From Schoenoplectus triqueter (lineage: Eukaryota; Streptophyta; Magnoliopsida; Poales; Cyperaceae), in contig CAXKVV010002144.1 in the NCBI GenBank assembly GCA_964058805.1, positions 1,426,001 to 1,490,000 of the forward strand: 64,000 nucleotides of DNA, in the 5' to 3' direction. The position numbers were made by a program, and so were the translations under genes. Under the pieces are notes generated by a model that saw nothing but the letters and a program-made list of their open reading frames with translations, was not told where the DNA came from and made no database searches. Position 1 is the stretch's first letter. Every line of letters begins with the position of its first letter. Of this stretch, positions 1-9,070 are shown one piece after another.

Positions 1-492
1 CCCGTTTTCATGTTTTGCGCTCCCCGACTCGTTTTCGGCGGTACCGATGGCGTCGGGACCCGTTTTCGTGTTTTGCGCTCCCGACTCATTTTCGGCAGTA
101 CCGATTGCGTCGGGACCCGTTTTCCTGTTTTGTGCTCCCCGACTCATTTTCGGTGGTACCGATGGCGTTGGGACCCGTTTTCATGTTTTGCGCTCTCGGA
201 CTCGTTTTCGGCGGCGCCGAGGGCGTCGGGTCCCGTTTTCATCTTTTGCGCTCTCAGACTCGGTTTCGACAATACCGACGGCGTCGGGTCCCGTTTTCAT
301 GTTTTGCGCTCCCCGACTCGCTTTCGGCGGTACCGAGGGCGTCGGGTCCCGTTTTAAGGTTTTGCGCTCCCCGACTCGTTTTCGGCGGTACCGATGGCGT
401 CGGGACCCGTTTTCATGTTTTGCGCTCCTCGACTCATTTTCGGCGGTACCGATGGCGTGGAGACCCATTTTCATGTTTTGCGCTCTCGGACT

Positions 493-519
493 CGTTTTCA
501 TGTTTTGCGCCCCCGGACT
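493..519 (+). repeat. 27-bp half monomer
   Basis: One CGTTTTC follows another after only 27 bp, and the GGTACC part of the monomer is missing. Within a normal monomer CGTTTTC occurs twice, 31 and 27 bp apart, so this is what a 31-bp deletion between those short direct repeats would leave. Identical structures lie at 1042-1068, 1622-1648, 6049-6075, 6424-6450, and as tandem pairs at 34292-34345 and 36260-36313. Confidence 0.9.
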
Positions 520-769
520 CGTTTTCGGCGGTACCTTGGGCGTCGGGTCCCGTGTTCATGTTTTGCGCTCCCCGACTCGTTTTCGGCGGTACCGATGGCG
601 TCGGGACCCGTTTTCATGTTTTGCGCTCTCGGACTCGATTTCGGCAGTACCGAGGGCGTCGGGTCCCGTTTTCATGTTTTGCGCGCCAGAACTCGATTTC
701 GGCGGTACCGAGGGCGTCGGGACCCGTTTGCATGTTTTGCGCGCCCGGACTCGATTTCGGCCGTACCGA

Positions 770-1140
770 TGGCGTCGGGACCCGTTTTCATGTTTTGCGC
801 TCTCGGACTCGATTTCGGCAGTACCGAGGGCGTCGAGTCAGGTTTTCATGTTTTGCGCGCCCACACTCGGTTTCGGCGGTACCGAGGGCTTCGGGTCCCG
901 TTTTCTTGTTTTGCGCACCCGAACTCGTTTTCGGCGGTACCGACAGCGTCGGGTTCCGTGTTCATGTTTTGCGCTCCTCGACTCATTTTCGGTGGTACCG
1001 ATGGCGTGGAGACCCGTTTTCATGTTTTGCGCTCTCGGACTCGTTTTCATGTTTTGCGCCCCAGGACTCGTTTTCGGCGGTACCGAGGGCTTTGGGTCCC
1101 GTGTTCATGTTTTGCGCTCCCCGACTCGTTTTCGGCGGTA
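770..1140 (+). repeat. Segmental duplication within the array, copy 1 (partner 1350-1720)
   Basis: A segment with the rare variants GTCGAGTCAGG and CCCACACTCGG is repeated 580 bp downstream, at 1350-1720. The offset equals ten monomers. Both copies include a 27-bp half monomer at the same relative place. Only a handful of single-base differences were seen. The ends are approximate. Confidence 0.8.
1042..1068 (+). repeat. 27-bp half monomer
   Basis: Same structure as at 493-519: CGTTTTCATG is followed 27 bp later by CGTTTTCGG, with the GGTACC half absent. It lies inside the segment duplicated at 1350-1720, so this copy and the one at 1622-1648 come from one event that was then amplified. Confidence 0.9.
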
Positions 1141-1242
1141 CTGATGGCGTCGGGACCCGTTTTCATGTTTTGCCCTCTCGGACTCGATTTCGGCAGTACC
1201 GAGGGCGTCGGGTTCCGTTTTCATGTTTTGCGCGCCCGAACT

Positions 1243-1273
1243 CGGTTTCGGCGGTACCGATGGCGTCGGGTCA
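1243..1273 (+). repeat. 31-bp half monomer (reciprocal product)
   Basis: Here the GGTACC half is present but the TTTTCATGTTTTGCGC half is missing. The CGTTTTCGG that opens the next monomer follows directly after GGTCA. The spacing from CGGTTTC at 1243 to CGTTTTC at 1274 is exactly 31 bp. This is the complementary product to the 27-bp half monomers, and the only one I saw. Confidence 0.85.
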
Positions 1274-1621
1274 CGTTTTCGGCGGTACCGAGGGCGTCGG
1301 GTCCCGTGTTCATGTTTTGCGCTCCGCGACACGTTTTCGGCGGTACCGATCGCGTCGGGACCCGTTTTCATGTTTTGCGCTCTCGGACTCGATTTCGGCA
1401 GTACCGAGGGCGTCGAGTCAGGTTTTCATGTTTTACGCGCCCACACTCGGTTTCGGCGGTACCGAGGGCTTCGGGTCCCGTTTTCTTGTTTTGCGCACCC
1501 GGACTCGTTTTCGGCGGTACCGACAGCGTCGGGTTCCGTGTTCATGTTTTGCGCTCCTCGACTCATTTTCGGTGGTACCGATGGCGTGGAGACACGTTTT
1601 CATGTTTTGCGCTCTCGGACT

Positions 1622-1648
1622 CGTTTTCATGTTTTGCGCCCCCGGACT
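1622..1648 (+). repeat. 27-bp half monomer
   Basis: Same structure as at 1042-1068, displaced by exactly 580 bp (ten monomers). It is therefore carried by the 770-1140 / 1350-1720 duplication and did not arise independently. Confidence 0.9.
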
Positions 1649-2870
1649 CGTTTTCGGCGGTACCGAGGGCGTTGGGTCCCGTGTTCATGTTTTGCACTCC
1701 CCGACTCGTTTTCGGCGGTACCGAGGGCGTCGGGTCCCGTTTTCACGTTTTGCGCGTCCGGACTCGGTTTCGGCAGTACCGAGGGCGTCGGGACCCGTTA
1801 TCATATTTTGCGCTCCCGGACCCGGTTTCGGCGGTACTGAGGGCGTCGGGTCCCGTTTTCATGTTTTGCGCTCCCCGACTCATTTTCGGCGGTACCGAGG
1901 GCTTCGGTCCCGTTTTCATGTTTTGCGCTCCTCGACCCGTTTTCGGCGGTACCGATGACGTCGGGACCCGTTTTCATGTTTTGCGCTCTCGGACTCGATT
2001 TCGGCCGTACCGAGGGCGTCGGGTCCCGTTTTCATGTTTTGCGCGCTCGAACTCGGTTTCGGCGGTACCGAAGGCTTCGGGTCCCGTTTTCATGTTTTGC
2101 GCACCCGGACTCGTTTTCGGCGGTACCGAGGGCGTCGGGTCCCGTGTTCATGTTTTGCGCTCCGCGACTCGTTTTCGGCGGTACCGATGGCGTCGGGACC
2201 CGTTTTTATGTTTTGCGCACCCGGACTCGATTTCGGCCGTACCGAGGGCGTCGGGTCCCGTTTTCATGTTTTGCGCACCCGGACTCGATTTCGGCCGTAC
2301 CGAGGGCGTCGGGTCCCGTTTTCATGTTTTGCGCTCCTCGACTCGATTTCGGCGGTACCGATGGCGTCAGGACCCGTTTTCATTTTTTGCGCTCTCGGAC
2401 TCAATTTCGACAGTACCGAGGGCGTCGGGACCTGTTTTCATGTTTTGCGCGCCAAACTCGGTTTCGGCGGTACCGAGGGCGTCAGGTCCCGTTTTCATGT
2501 TTTGCGCTCCCTGACTCATTTTCGGCGGTACCGATGGCGTCGGGACCCGTTTTCAAGTTTTGCGCTCTCGGACTCGATTTCGGCAGTACCGAGGGCGTCG
2601 GGTCCCGTTTTCATGTTTTGCGCGCCCAAACTCGGTTTCGGCGGTACCGAGGGCTTCGGGTCCCGTTTTCATGTTTTGCGCACCCGGACTCGTTTTCGGC
2701 GGTACCGAGGGCGTCGGGTCCGTGTTCATGTTCTGCGCTCCGCGACTTGTTTTCGGCGGTACCGATGGCGTCGGGACACGTTTTCATGTTTTGCGCTCTC
2801 GAACTCGGTTTCGGCGGTACCGAGGGTGTCGGGTTCGTTTTCATGTTTTGCGCGCCCGGACTCGTTTTCG

Positions 2871-5850
2871 GCGGTACCGAGGGCGTCGAGACCCGTTTTC
2901 AAGTTTCGCGCGCCCGGACTCGTTTTCGGCGGTACAGAGGGCGACAGGTCCCAATTTCATATTTTGCGCGCCCGGATTCGTTTTCGGCGGTACAGAGGGC
3001 GTCGGGTCCCGTTTTCTAAATTTGGGCGCTCGAACTCGTTTTCGGCGGTACCGAGGGCGTCGGGTCCCGTTTTCACGTTTTGCGCGTCCGGACTCGGTTT
3101 CGGCAGTACCGAGGGCGTCGGGACCCGTTATCATGTTTTGCGCTCCCGGACCCGGTTTCGGCGGTACCGAGGGCGTCGGGTCCCGTTTTCATGTTTTGCG
3201 CTCCCCGACTCGTTTTCGGCGGTACCGAGGGCGTCGGGACCCGTTTTCGTGTTTTGCGCTCCCAGACCCGGTTTCGGCGGTACCGAGGGCGTCGGGTCCC
3301 GTTTTCATGTTTTGCGCTCCCCGACTCATTTTCGGCGGTACCGAGGGCGTCGGACCCGTTTTCATGTTTTGCGCTCTCGGACTTGATTTCGGCCGTACCG
3401 AGGGCGTCGGGTCCCGTTTTCATGTTTTGCACTCGCGAACTCGGTTTCGGCGGTACCGAGGGCTTCGGGTCCCGTTTTCATGTTTTGCGCGCCCGAACTC
3501 GGTTTCGGCGGTACCGAGGGCGTCGGGTCCCGTTTTCATGTTTTGCGCACCCGGACTCGTTTTCAACGGTACCGAGGGCGTCGGGTCCCGTGTTCATGTT
3601 TTGCGCTCCGCGACTCATTTTCGGCGGTACCGATGGCGTCGAGACCCGTTTTCAAGTTTCGTGCGCCCGGACTCGTTTTCAGCGGTACAGAGGGCGACGG
3701 GTCCCAATTTCATGTTTTGCGCGCTCGGATTCGTTTTCGGCGGTACCGAGTGCGTCGGGTCCCGTTTTCTAAATTTGGGCGCTCGAACTCGTTTTCGGCA
3801 GTACCGAGTGCGTCGGGTCCCGTTTTCACGTTTTGCGCGTCCGGACTCGGTTTCGGCTGTACCAAGGGCGTCGGGACCCGTTATCATGTTTTGCGCTCCC
3901 GGACCCGGTTTCGGCGGTCCCGAGGGCGTCGGGTCCCGTTTTCATGTTTTGCGCTCCCCGACTCATTTTCGGCGGTACCGAGGGCGTCGGTCCCGTTTTC
4001 ATGTTTTGCGCTCCCCGACTCGTTTTCGGCGGTACCGAGCGCGTCGGTCCCGTTTTCATGTTTTGCGCTCCCCGACTCGTTTTCGGCGGTACCGATGGCG
4101 TCGGGACCCGTTTTCGTGTTTTGCGCTCCCGACTCATTTTCGGCAGTACCGATTGCGTCGGGACCCGTTTTCCTGTTTTGCGCTCCCCGACTCATTTTCG
4201 GTGGTACCGATGGCGTCGGGACCCGTTTTCATGTTTTGCGCTCTCGGACTCGTTTTCGGCGGCGCCGAGGGCGTCGGGTCCCGTTTTCATCTTTTGCGCT
4301 CTCAGACTCGGTTTCGACAGTACCGACGGCGTCGGGTCCCGTTTTCATGTTTTGCGGGCCCGAACTCGGTTTCGGCGGTACCGAGGGCGTCGGGTCTCGT
4401 TTTCATGTTTTGCGCTCCCGGACTCGTTTTCGGCGGTACCGAGGGCGTCGGGTCGCGTTTTCATGTTTTGCGGTCCCTGACTCATTTTTGGCGGTACCGA
4501 TGGCGTCGCGACCCGTTTTCAAGTTTCGCGCGGCAGGACTCGTTTTCGGCGGTACAGAGGGCGATGGGTACAAATTTCATGTTTGGCGCGCCCGGATTCG
4601 TTTTTGGCGGTACCGAGGTCGTCGGGTCCCGTTTTCTAAATTTGGGCGCTCGAACTCGTTTTCGGCGGTACCGAGGGTGTCGAGTCCCGTTTTCACGTTT
4701 TGCGCGTCTGGACTCGGTTTCGGCAGTACCGAGGACGTCGGGACCCGTTATCATGTTTTGCGCTCCCGGACCCGGTTTCGGCGGTACCGGGGGCGTCGGG
4801 TCCCGTTTTCATGTTTTGCGCACCCGGACTCGTTTTCGGCGGTACCGAGGGCGTCGGGTCCCGTGTTCATGTTTTGCGCTCCGCGACTCGTTTTCGGCGG
4901 TACCGATGGCGTCGGGACCCGTTTTTATGTTTTGCGCACCCAGACTCGATTTCGGCCGTACCGAGGGCGTCGGGTCCCGTTTTCATGTTTTGCGCTCCCG
5001 GACTCAGTTTCGGCGGTACCGGGGGCGTCGGGTCCCGTTTTCATGTTTTGCGCGCCCGGACTCGTTTTCGGCGGTACAGAGGGCGTCGGGTCCCGTTTTC
5101 TAAATTTGGGCGCTCGAACTCGATTTCGGCGGTACCGAGGGCGTCGGGTCCCGTTTTCACGTTTTGCGCGTCCGGACTCGGTTTCGGCAGTACCGAGGGC
5201 GTCGGGTCCCGTTTTCATGTTTTGCGCTCCCGGACTCGTTTTCGGCGGTACCGAGGGCGTCGGGTCCCGTTTTCATGTTTTGCGCTCCCCGACTCATTTT
5301 TGGCGGTACCGATGGCGTCGAGACCCGTTTTCAAGTTTCGCGCGCCCGGACTCGTTTTCGGCGGTACAGAGGGCGACGGGTCCCAATTTCATGTTTTGCG
5401 CGCCCGGATTCATTTTCGGCGGTACAGAGGGCGTCGGGTCCCGTTTTCTAAATTTGGGCGCTCGAACTCGTTTTCGGCGGTACCGAGGGCGTCGGGTCCC
5501 GTTTTCACGGTTTGCGCGTCCGGACTCGGTTTCGGCAGTACCGAGGGCGTCGGGACCCGTTATCATGTTTTGCGTTCCCGGACCCTGTTTCGGCGGTACC
5601 GAGGGTGTCGGGTCCCGTTTTCATGTTTTGCGCTCCCCGACTCATTTTCGACGGTACCGATGGCGTCGAGACATGTTTTCATGTTTTGCACTCGCGGACT
5701 CGGTGTCGGCGGTCCCGAGGGCGTCGAGTCCCGTTTTCATGTTTTGCGCTCCCGGACTCGTTTTCGGCGGTACCGAGGGCGTCGGGTCCCATTTTCATAT
5801 TTTGTGCACTCGGACTCGTTTTCGGCGGTACCTTGGGCGTCGGGTCCCGT
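2871..5850 (+). repeat. 58-bp satellite array, domain B (CTAAATTTGGG five-monomer cassette)
   Basis: A five-monomer cassette recurs. Its members in order are marked by CAAGTTTCGCGCG or CAAGTTTCGTGCG; by ACAGAGGGCGACGGG with CCCAATTTCATG; by CTAAATTTGGGCGC; by CACGTTTTGCGCGTCC; and by CCCGTTATCATG. The CTAAATTTGGG marker sits at 3016, 3769, 4636, 5100 and 5448, and again at 7447, 8143 and 8779 beyond the transposon. The copy at 5100 lacks the first members. Between cassettes lie ordinary GCGCTCCCCGACTCG monomers, among them the run at 4049-4356 that is also found at the start of the window. Several 57-bp monomers (GTCGGTCCCG, one G short) occur near 3350, 3985 and 4045. Confidence 0.93.
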
Positions 5851-6048
5851 GTACATGTTTTGCGCTCCCCGACTCGCTTTCGGCGGTACCGAGGGCGTCG
5901 GGTCCCGTTTTAAGGTTTTGCGCTCCCCGACTCGTTTTCGGCGGTACCGATGGCGTCGGGACCCGTTTTCATGTTTTGCGCTCCTCGACTCATTTTCGGC
6001 GGAACCGATGGCGTGGAGACCCATTTTCATGTTTTGCGCTCTCGGACT

Positions 6049-6075
6049 CGTTTTCATGTTTTGCGCCCCCAGACT
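6049..6075 (+). repeat. 27-bp half monomer
   Basis: Partner of the half monomer at 493-519 within the 295-855 / 5851-6411 duplication. The structure is the same: CGTTTTCATG to CGTTTTCGG in 27 bp. Confidence 0.88.
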
Positions 6076-6423
6076 CGTTTTCGGCGGTACCTTGGGCGTC
6101 GGGTCCCGTGTTCATGTTTTGCGCTCCCCGACTCGTTTTCGGCGGTACCGATGGCATCGGGACCCGTTTTCATGTTTTGCGCTCTCGGACTCGATTTCGG
6201 CAGTATCGAGGGCGTCGGGTCCCGTTTTCATGTTTTGTGCGCCCGAACTCGGTTTTGGCGGTACCGAGGGCGTCGGGACCCGTTTGCATGTTTTGCGTGC
6301 CCGGACTCGATTTCGGCCGTACCGATGGCGTCGGGACCCGTTTTCATGTTTTGCGCTCTCGGACTCGATTTCGGCAGTACCGAGGGCGTCGAGTCAGGTT
6401 TTCATGTTTTGCGCTCTCGGACT

Positions 6424-6450
6424 CGTTTTCATGTTTTGCGCCCCCGGACT
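6424..6450 (+). repeat. 27-bp half monomer
   Basis: CGTTTTCATG to CGTTTTCGG in 27 bp, just after the GTCGAGTCAGG variant monomer. The corresponding place near 870 in the first copy has ordinary monomers. The local order is therefore a different join, resembling 1020-1070. Confidence 0.88.
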
Positions 6451-6635
6451 CGTTTTCGGCGGTACCGAGGGCGTTAGGTCCCGTGTTCATGTTTTGCGCT
6501 CCCCGACTCGTTTTCGGCGGTACCGATGGCGTCGGGACCCGTTTTCATGTTTTGCGCTCTCGAACTCGGTTTCGGCGGTACCGAGGATGTCGGGTCCCGT
6601 TTTCATGTTTTGCGCGCCCGGACTCGTTTTCGGCG

Positions 6636-6643
6636 GTACCGAG
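6636..6643 (+). repeat. Target-site duplication, left copy
   Basis: GTACCGAG directly precedes the transposon end and is repeated exactly at 7305-7312 after its other end. Eight base pairs is the duplication length of the hAT superfamily. The word is part of every satellite monomer. Removing the element and one copy restores an unbroken monomer, which supports target duplication. Confidence 0.93.
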
Positions 6644-6653
6644 TAGGGCTGCA
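6644..6653 (+). repeat. Left terminal inverted repeat of the hAT element
   Basis: TAGGGCTGCA is the exact reverse complement of the last ten bases of the element. Beyond base 10 the two ends diverge (CAAAAAAGCTC on the left; AACGAGTCGAG on the right read inward), though both keep GAGTC/GAGCTC-like words. Confidence 0.93.
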
Positions 6654-6696
6654 CAAAAAAGCTCGGGCTCGTGGCTCAGCTCTGGCTCGGATCGGG

Positions 6697-6756
6697 TTCG
6701 AGCTAATCTGGCTCGAGCTAAAATGACTCGAGCTAATTTGGCTCGAGCTAATCTGC
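6697..6756 (+). repeat. Four tandem 15-bp subterminal repeats
   Basis: Four adjacent 15-bp units lie at 6697, 6712, 6727 and 6742: TTCGAGCTAATCTGG, CTCGAGCTAAAATGA, CTCGAGCTAATTTGG and CTCGAGCTAATCTGC. They lie about 50-110 bp inside the left end. In hAT elements clustered short subterminal repeats of this kind are transposase-binding sites; that role is inferred here. The right end has no such regular tandem run but carries related GAGCT words. Confidence 0.85.
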
Positions 6757-6770
6757 CTCGATAGTTAAAT

Positions 6771-6826
6771 GAGCCGAGTTTGAGTTGGGGTCGGCTCGGC
6801 TCGTGGCTCGACTCAGCTCGAATAAA
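6771..6826 (+). repeat. Left subterminal GAGCC/CTCGG-rich block of the hAT element
   Basis: This block holds GAGCCGAGTTTGAG (6771-6784), which recurs exactly as a direct repeat at 7177-7190 in the right subterminal region. GGCTCGGCTCG and GGCTCGACTC words follow. It is the inner part of the GC-rich shoulder before the AT-rich core. Confidence 0.75.
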
Positions 6827-7130
6827 AAATAGTTTTTATAATTTTTTTTTGCCGAACTCTAATCCGATAACTCCTCTCTCATCATCTCTCACCATCTCAT
6901 CGTGTCAGCGGCTTAAAGACGTCTCTTGCTCGCTCGTAGTTAGATTTGTATATCTGACTCGATAGTTTTTTGTTGGTCCATCCATTCAAATTAATGCAGC
7001 GAATATGTCATTGAAAAAATAGTTTGTTGATATAACAATTTTGTACCAATTCTCATACAAATCTTTTAGATATACCAACTTTATAGTTTGTAGATGTATT
7101 AAATCTAAATATCAAATTGAGTCAACGCAC
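6827..7130. other. AT-rich core of the hAT element, no gene seen
   Basis: About 300 bp with homopolymer T runs (near 6840-6850) and no long open frame, no conserved transposase motif and no tandem repeat. It looks like an internal remnant or filler, as in many non-autonomous elements. Whether it derives from a deleted autonomous parent cannot be told here. Confidence 0.7.
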
Positions 7131-7137
7131 ATGCATT

Positions 7138-7190
7138 GGCTCGTGAGCCAGCTCGCGAGCTAGCTCGAATAGTAACGAGCCGAGTTTGAG
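7138..7190. repeat. Right subterminal palindrome cluster of the hAT element
   Basis: This stretch contains GGCTC-GT-GAGCC arms (7138-7149), the perfect palindromes GCTCGCGAGC (7151-7160) and GAGCTAGCTC (7157-7166), and the direct repeat GAGCCGAGTTTGAG (7177-7190) shared with 6771-6784. These are probable subterminal recognition repeats and could fold into a stem; the function is inferred. Confidence 0.75.
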
Positions 7191-7294
7191 CTAGGTTTTT
7201 CAGCTCGAACCGTTTCACGAGCTCGACTCGGCTCGACTCGAATTTTCATGAGCCGAGCTTGAGTTAAGCCCAGCTCGGCTCGACTCGACTCGTT

Positions 7295-7304
7295 TGCAGC
7301 CCTA
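7295..7304 (-). repeat. Right terminal inverted repeat of the hAT element
   Basis: TGCAGCCCTA is the exact reverse complement of the left terminus at 6644-6653 and is followed at once by the GTACCGAG duplication. Confidence 0.93.
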
Positions 7305-7312
7305 GTACCGAG
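7305..7312 (+). repeat. Target-site duplication, right copy
   Basis: GTACCGAG is identical to 6636-6643. The satellite resumes from here in the same register (GGCGTCGAGACCCG...), so no array sequence was lost at the insertion. Confidence 0.93.
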
Positions 7313-9070
7313 GGCGTCGAGACCCGTTTTCAAGTTTCGCGCGCCCGGACTCGTTTTCGGCGGTACAGAGGGCGACGGGTCCCAATTTCATGTTTTGCGC
7401 GCCCGGATTCGTTTTCGGCGGTACAGAGGGCGTCAGGTCCCGTTTTCTAAATTTGGGCGCTCGAACTCGTTTTCGGCGGTACCGAGGGCGTCGGGTCCCG
7501 TTTTCACGTTTTGCGCGTCCGGACTTGGTTTCGGCAGTACCGAGGGCGTCGGGACCCGTTATCATGTTTTGCGCTCCCGGACTCGGTTTCGGCGGTACCG
7601 AGGGCGTCGGGTCCCGTTTTCATGTTTTGCGCTCCCCGACTCATTTTCGGCGGTACCGAGGGCGTCGGTCCCGTTTTCATGTTTTGCGCTCCCCGACTCG
7701 TTTTCGGCTGTACCAATGGCGTCGGGACCCGTTTTCATGTTTTTGCGCTCTCGGACTCGATTTCGGCCGTACCGAGGGCGTCGGGTCCCGTTTTCATGTT
7801 TTGCACTCTCGAACTCGGTTTCGGCGGTACCGAGGGCTTCGGGTCCCGTTTTCATGCTTTGCGCGCCCGAACTCGGTTTCGGCGGTACCGAGGGCGTCGG
7901 GTCCCGTTTTCATGTTTTGCGCACCCGGACTCGTTTTCAACGGTACCGAGGGCGTCGGGTCCCGTGTTCATGTTTTGCGCTCCGCGACTCGTTTTCGGCG
8001 GTACCGATGGCGTCGAGACCCGTTTTCAAGTTTCGTGCGCCCGGACTCGTTTTCGGCGGTACAGAGGGCGACGGGTCCCAATTTCATGTTTTGCGCGCTC
8101 GGATTCGTTTTCGGCGGTACCGAGGGCGTCGGGTCCCGTTTTCTAAATTTGGGCGCTCGAACTCGTTTTCGGCGGTACCGAGTGCGTCGGGTCCCGTTTT
8201 CACGTTTTGCGCGTCCGGACTCGGTTTTGGCAGTACCAAGGGCGTCGGGACCCGTTATCATGTTTTGCGTTCCCGGACCCGGTTTCGGCGGTCCCGAGGG
8301 CGTCGGATCCCGTTTTCATGTTTTGCGCACCCCGACTCATTTTCGGCGGTACCGAGGGCGTCGGTCCCGTTTTCATGTTTTGCGCTCCCCGACTCGTTTT
8401 CGGCGGTACCGATGGCGTCGGGACCCGTTTTCGTGTTTTGCGCTCCCGACTCATTTTCGGCCGTACCGATTGCGTCGGGACCCGTTTTCCTGTTTTGCGC
8501 TCCCCGACTCATTTTCGGCGGTACCGAGGGCGTCGGGTCCCGTTTTCATGTTTTGCACTCCCGGACTCGTTTTCAGCGGTACCGAGGGCGTCGGGTCCCG
8601 TTTTCATGTTTTGCGCTCCCCGACTCATTTTTGGCGGTACCGATGGCGTCGAGACCCGTTTTCAAGTTTCGCGCGCCCGGACTCATTTTCGGCGGTACAG
8701 AGGGCGACGGGTCCCAATTTCATGTTTTGCGCGCCCGGATTCGTTTTCGGCGGTACAGAGGGCGTCGGGTCCCGTTTTCTAAATTTGGGCGCTCGAACTC
8801 GTTTTCGGCGGTACCGAGGGCGTCGGGACCAGTTATCATGTTTTGCGCTCCCGGACCCGGTTTCGGCGGTACCGACGGCGTCGGGTCCCGTTTTCTTGTT
8901 TTGCGCTCCCCGACTCGGTTTCGGCAGTACCGAGGGCGTCGGGACCCGTTATCATGTTTGGCGCGCCGGGAACCGGTTTCGGCGGTACCGAGGGCGTCGA
9001 TTCCCGTTTTCACGTTTTGCGCGCCCTGACTCGGTTTCGGCAGTACCGAGGGCGTCGGGACCCGTTTTCA
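7305..9070 (+). repeat. 58-bp satellite array, domain B continued right of the transposon
   Basis: The CTAAATTTGGG cassette of domain B continues, with markers at 7447, 8143 and 8779 and the associated CAAGTTTCG, CCCAATTTCATG, CACGTTTTGCGCGTCC and GTTATCATG monomers. The block near 8395-8520 repeats the CTCCCGACTCATTTTC and CCGATTGCGTCGG variants that also open the window (near 55-150) and recur near 4105-4200. Transposon insertion therefore split a single array domain. Confidence 0.93.

Larger units (their letters stand above)
1..2870 (+). repeat. 58-bp satellite array, domain A (mixed monomers with half-size monomers)
   Basis: Head-to-tail 58-bp monomers fill this stretch, each recognisable by GGTACC, the CGGG-W-CCCG box, TTTTCATGTTTTGCGC and CTCGTTTTCGGC. 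A four-monomer series recurs. It runs from a GATGGCG...GGGACCC monomer, to one after CTCTCGGACTCGATTTCGGC, to one with GAGGGCTTCGGG, to one with CCCGTGTTCATG; it is clear near 1955-2190 and 2531-2760. Three 27-bp half monomers and one 31-bp monomer interrupt the rhythm. Segments inside the domain are duplicated at offsets of 580 bp (770-1140 and 1350-1720), and parts reappear at 4049-4356 and 5851-6411. No stretch of unrelated sequence was seen. The right boundary is set by the first CAAGTTTCGCGCG cassette and is approximate. Confidence 0.95.
5851..6643 (+). repeat. 58-bp satellite array, domain C (second copy of the window start)
   Basis: Positions 5851-6411 match 295-855 at a constant offset of 5556 bp. 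The match includes the rare CTCGCTTTCGG and TTTTAAGGTTTTGCGC variants, the 27-bp half monomer (6049-6075, partner 493-519) and the GTCGAGTCAGG variant. A further half monomer lies at 6424-6450. The array is then broken inside a GGTACCGAG motif by the transposon. The final eight bases, GTACCGAG (6636-6643), are the left copy of its target-site duplication. Confidence 0.9.
6644..7304. mobile_element. Non-autonomous hAT-superfamily transposon, 661 bp
   Basis: This is the only sequence in the window unrelated to the satellite. It opens with TAGGGCTGCA and closes with TGCAGCCCTA, a perfect 10-bp terminal inverted repeat, and is flanked by the identical 8-bp GTACCGAG duplications. Terminal TAGGG and an 8-bp duplication are hAT hallmarks. 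Both ends are packed with GAGCTC, CTCGAGC and GAGCCGAG words, which fits the subterminal transposase-binding repeats known for hAT elements. The middle, about 6827-7130, is AT-rich. The longest open frames inside are about 60 codons and resemble nothing, so no transposase is encoded and mobility would need one supplied in trans. Similar GC-clad, AT-cored small elements are common in flowering plants. The exact family cannot be named from sequence alone. Confidence 0.9.

Noticed and set aside
6780..6965. A 61-codon open frame inside the transposon
   Set aside because: It begins in the subterminal repeats and runs into the AT-rich core, and resembles no transposase. It is too short and has no supporting context.
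6644..7304. A long-terminal-repeat retrotransposon fragment or solo LTR
   Set aside because: The ends are TAGGG...CCCTA, not TG...CA, and the target duplication is 8 bp rather than the usual 4-6 bp. No primer-binding site or polypurine tract was seen. The hAT reading fits better.
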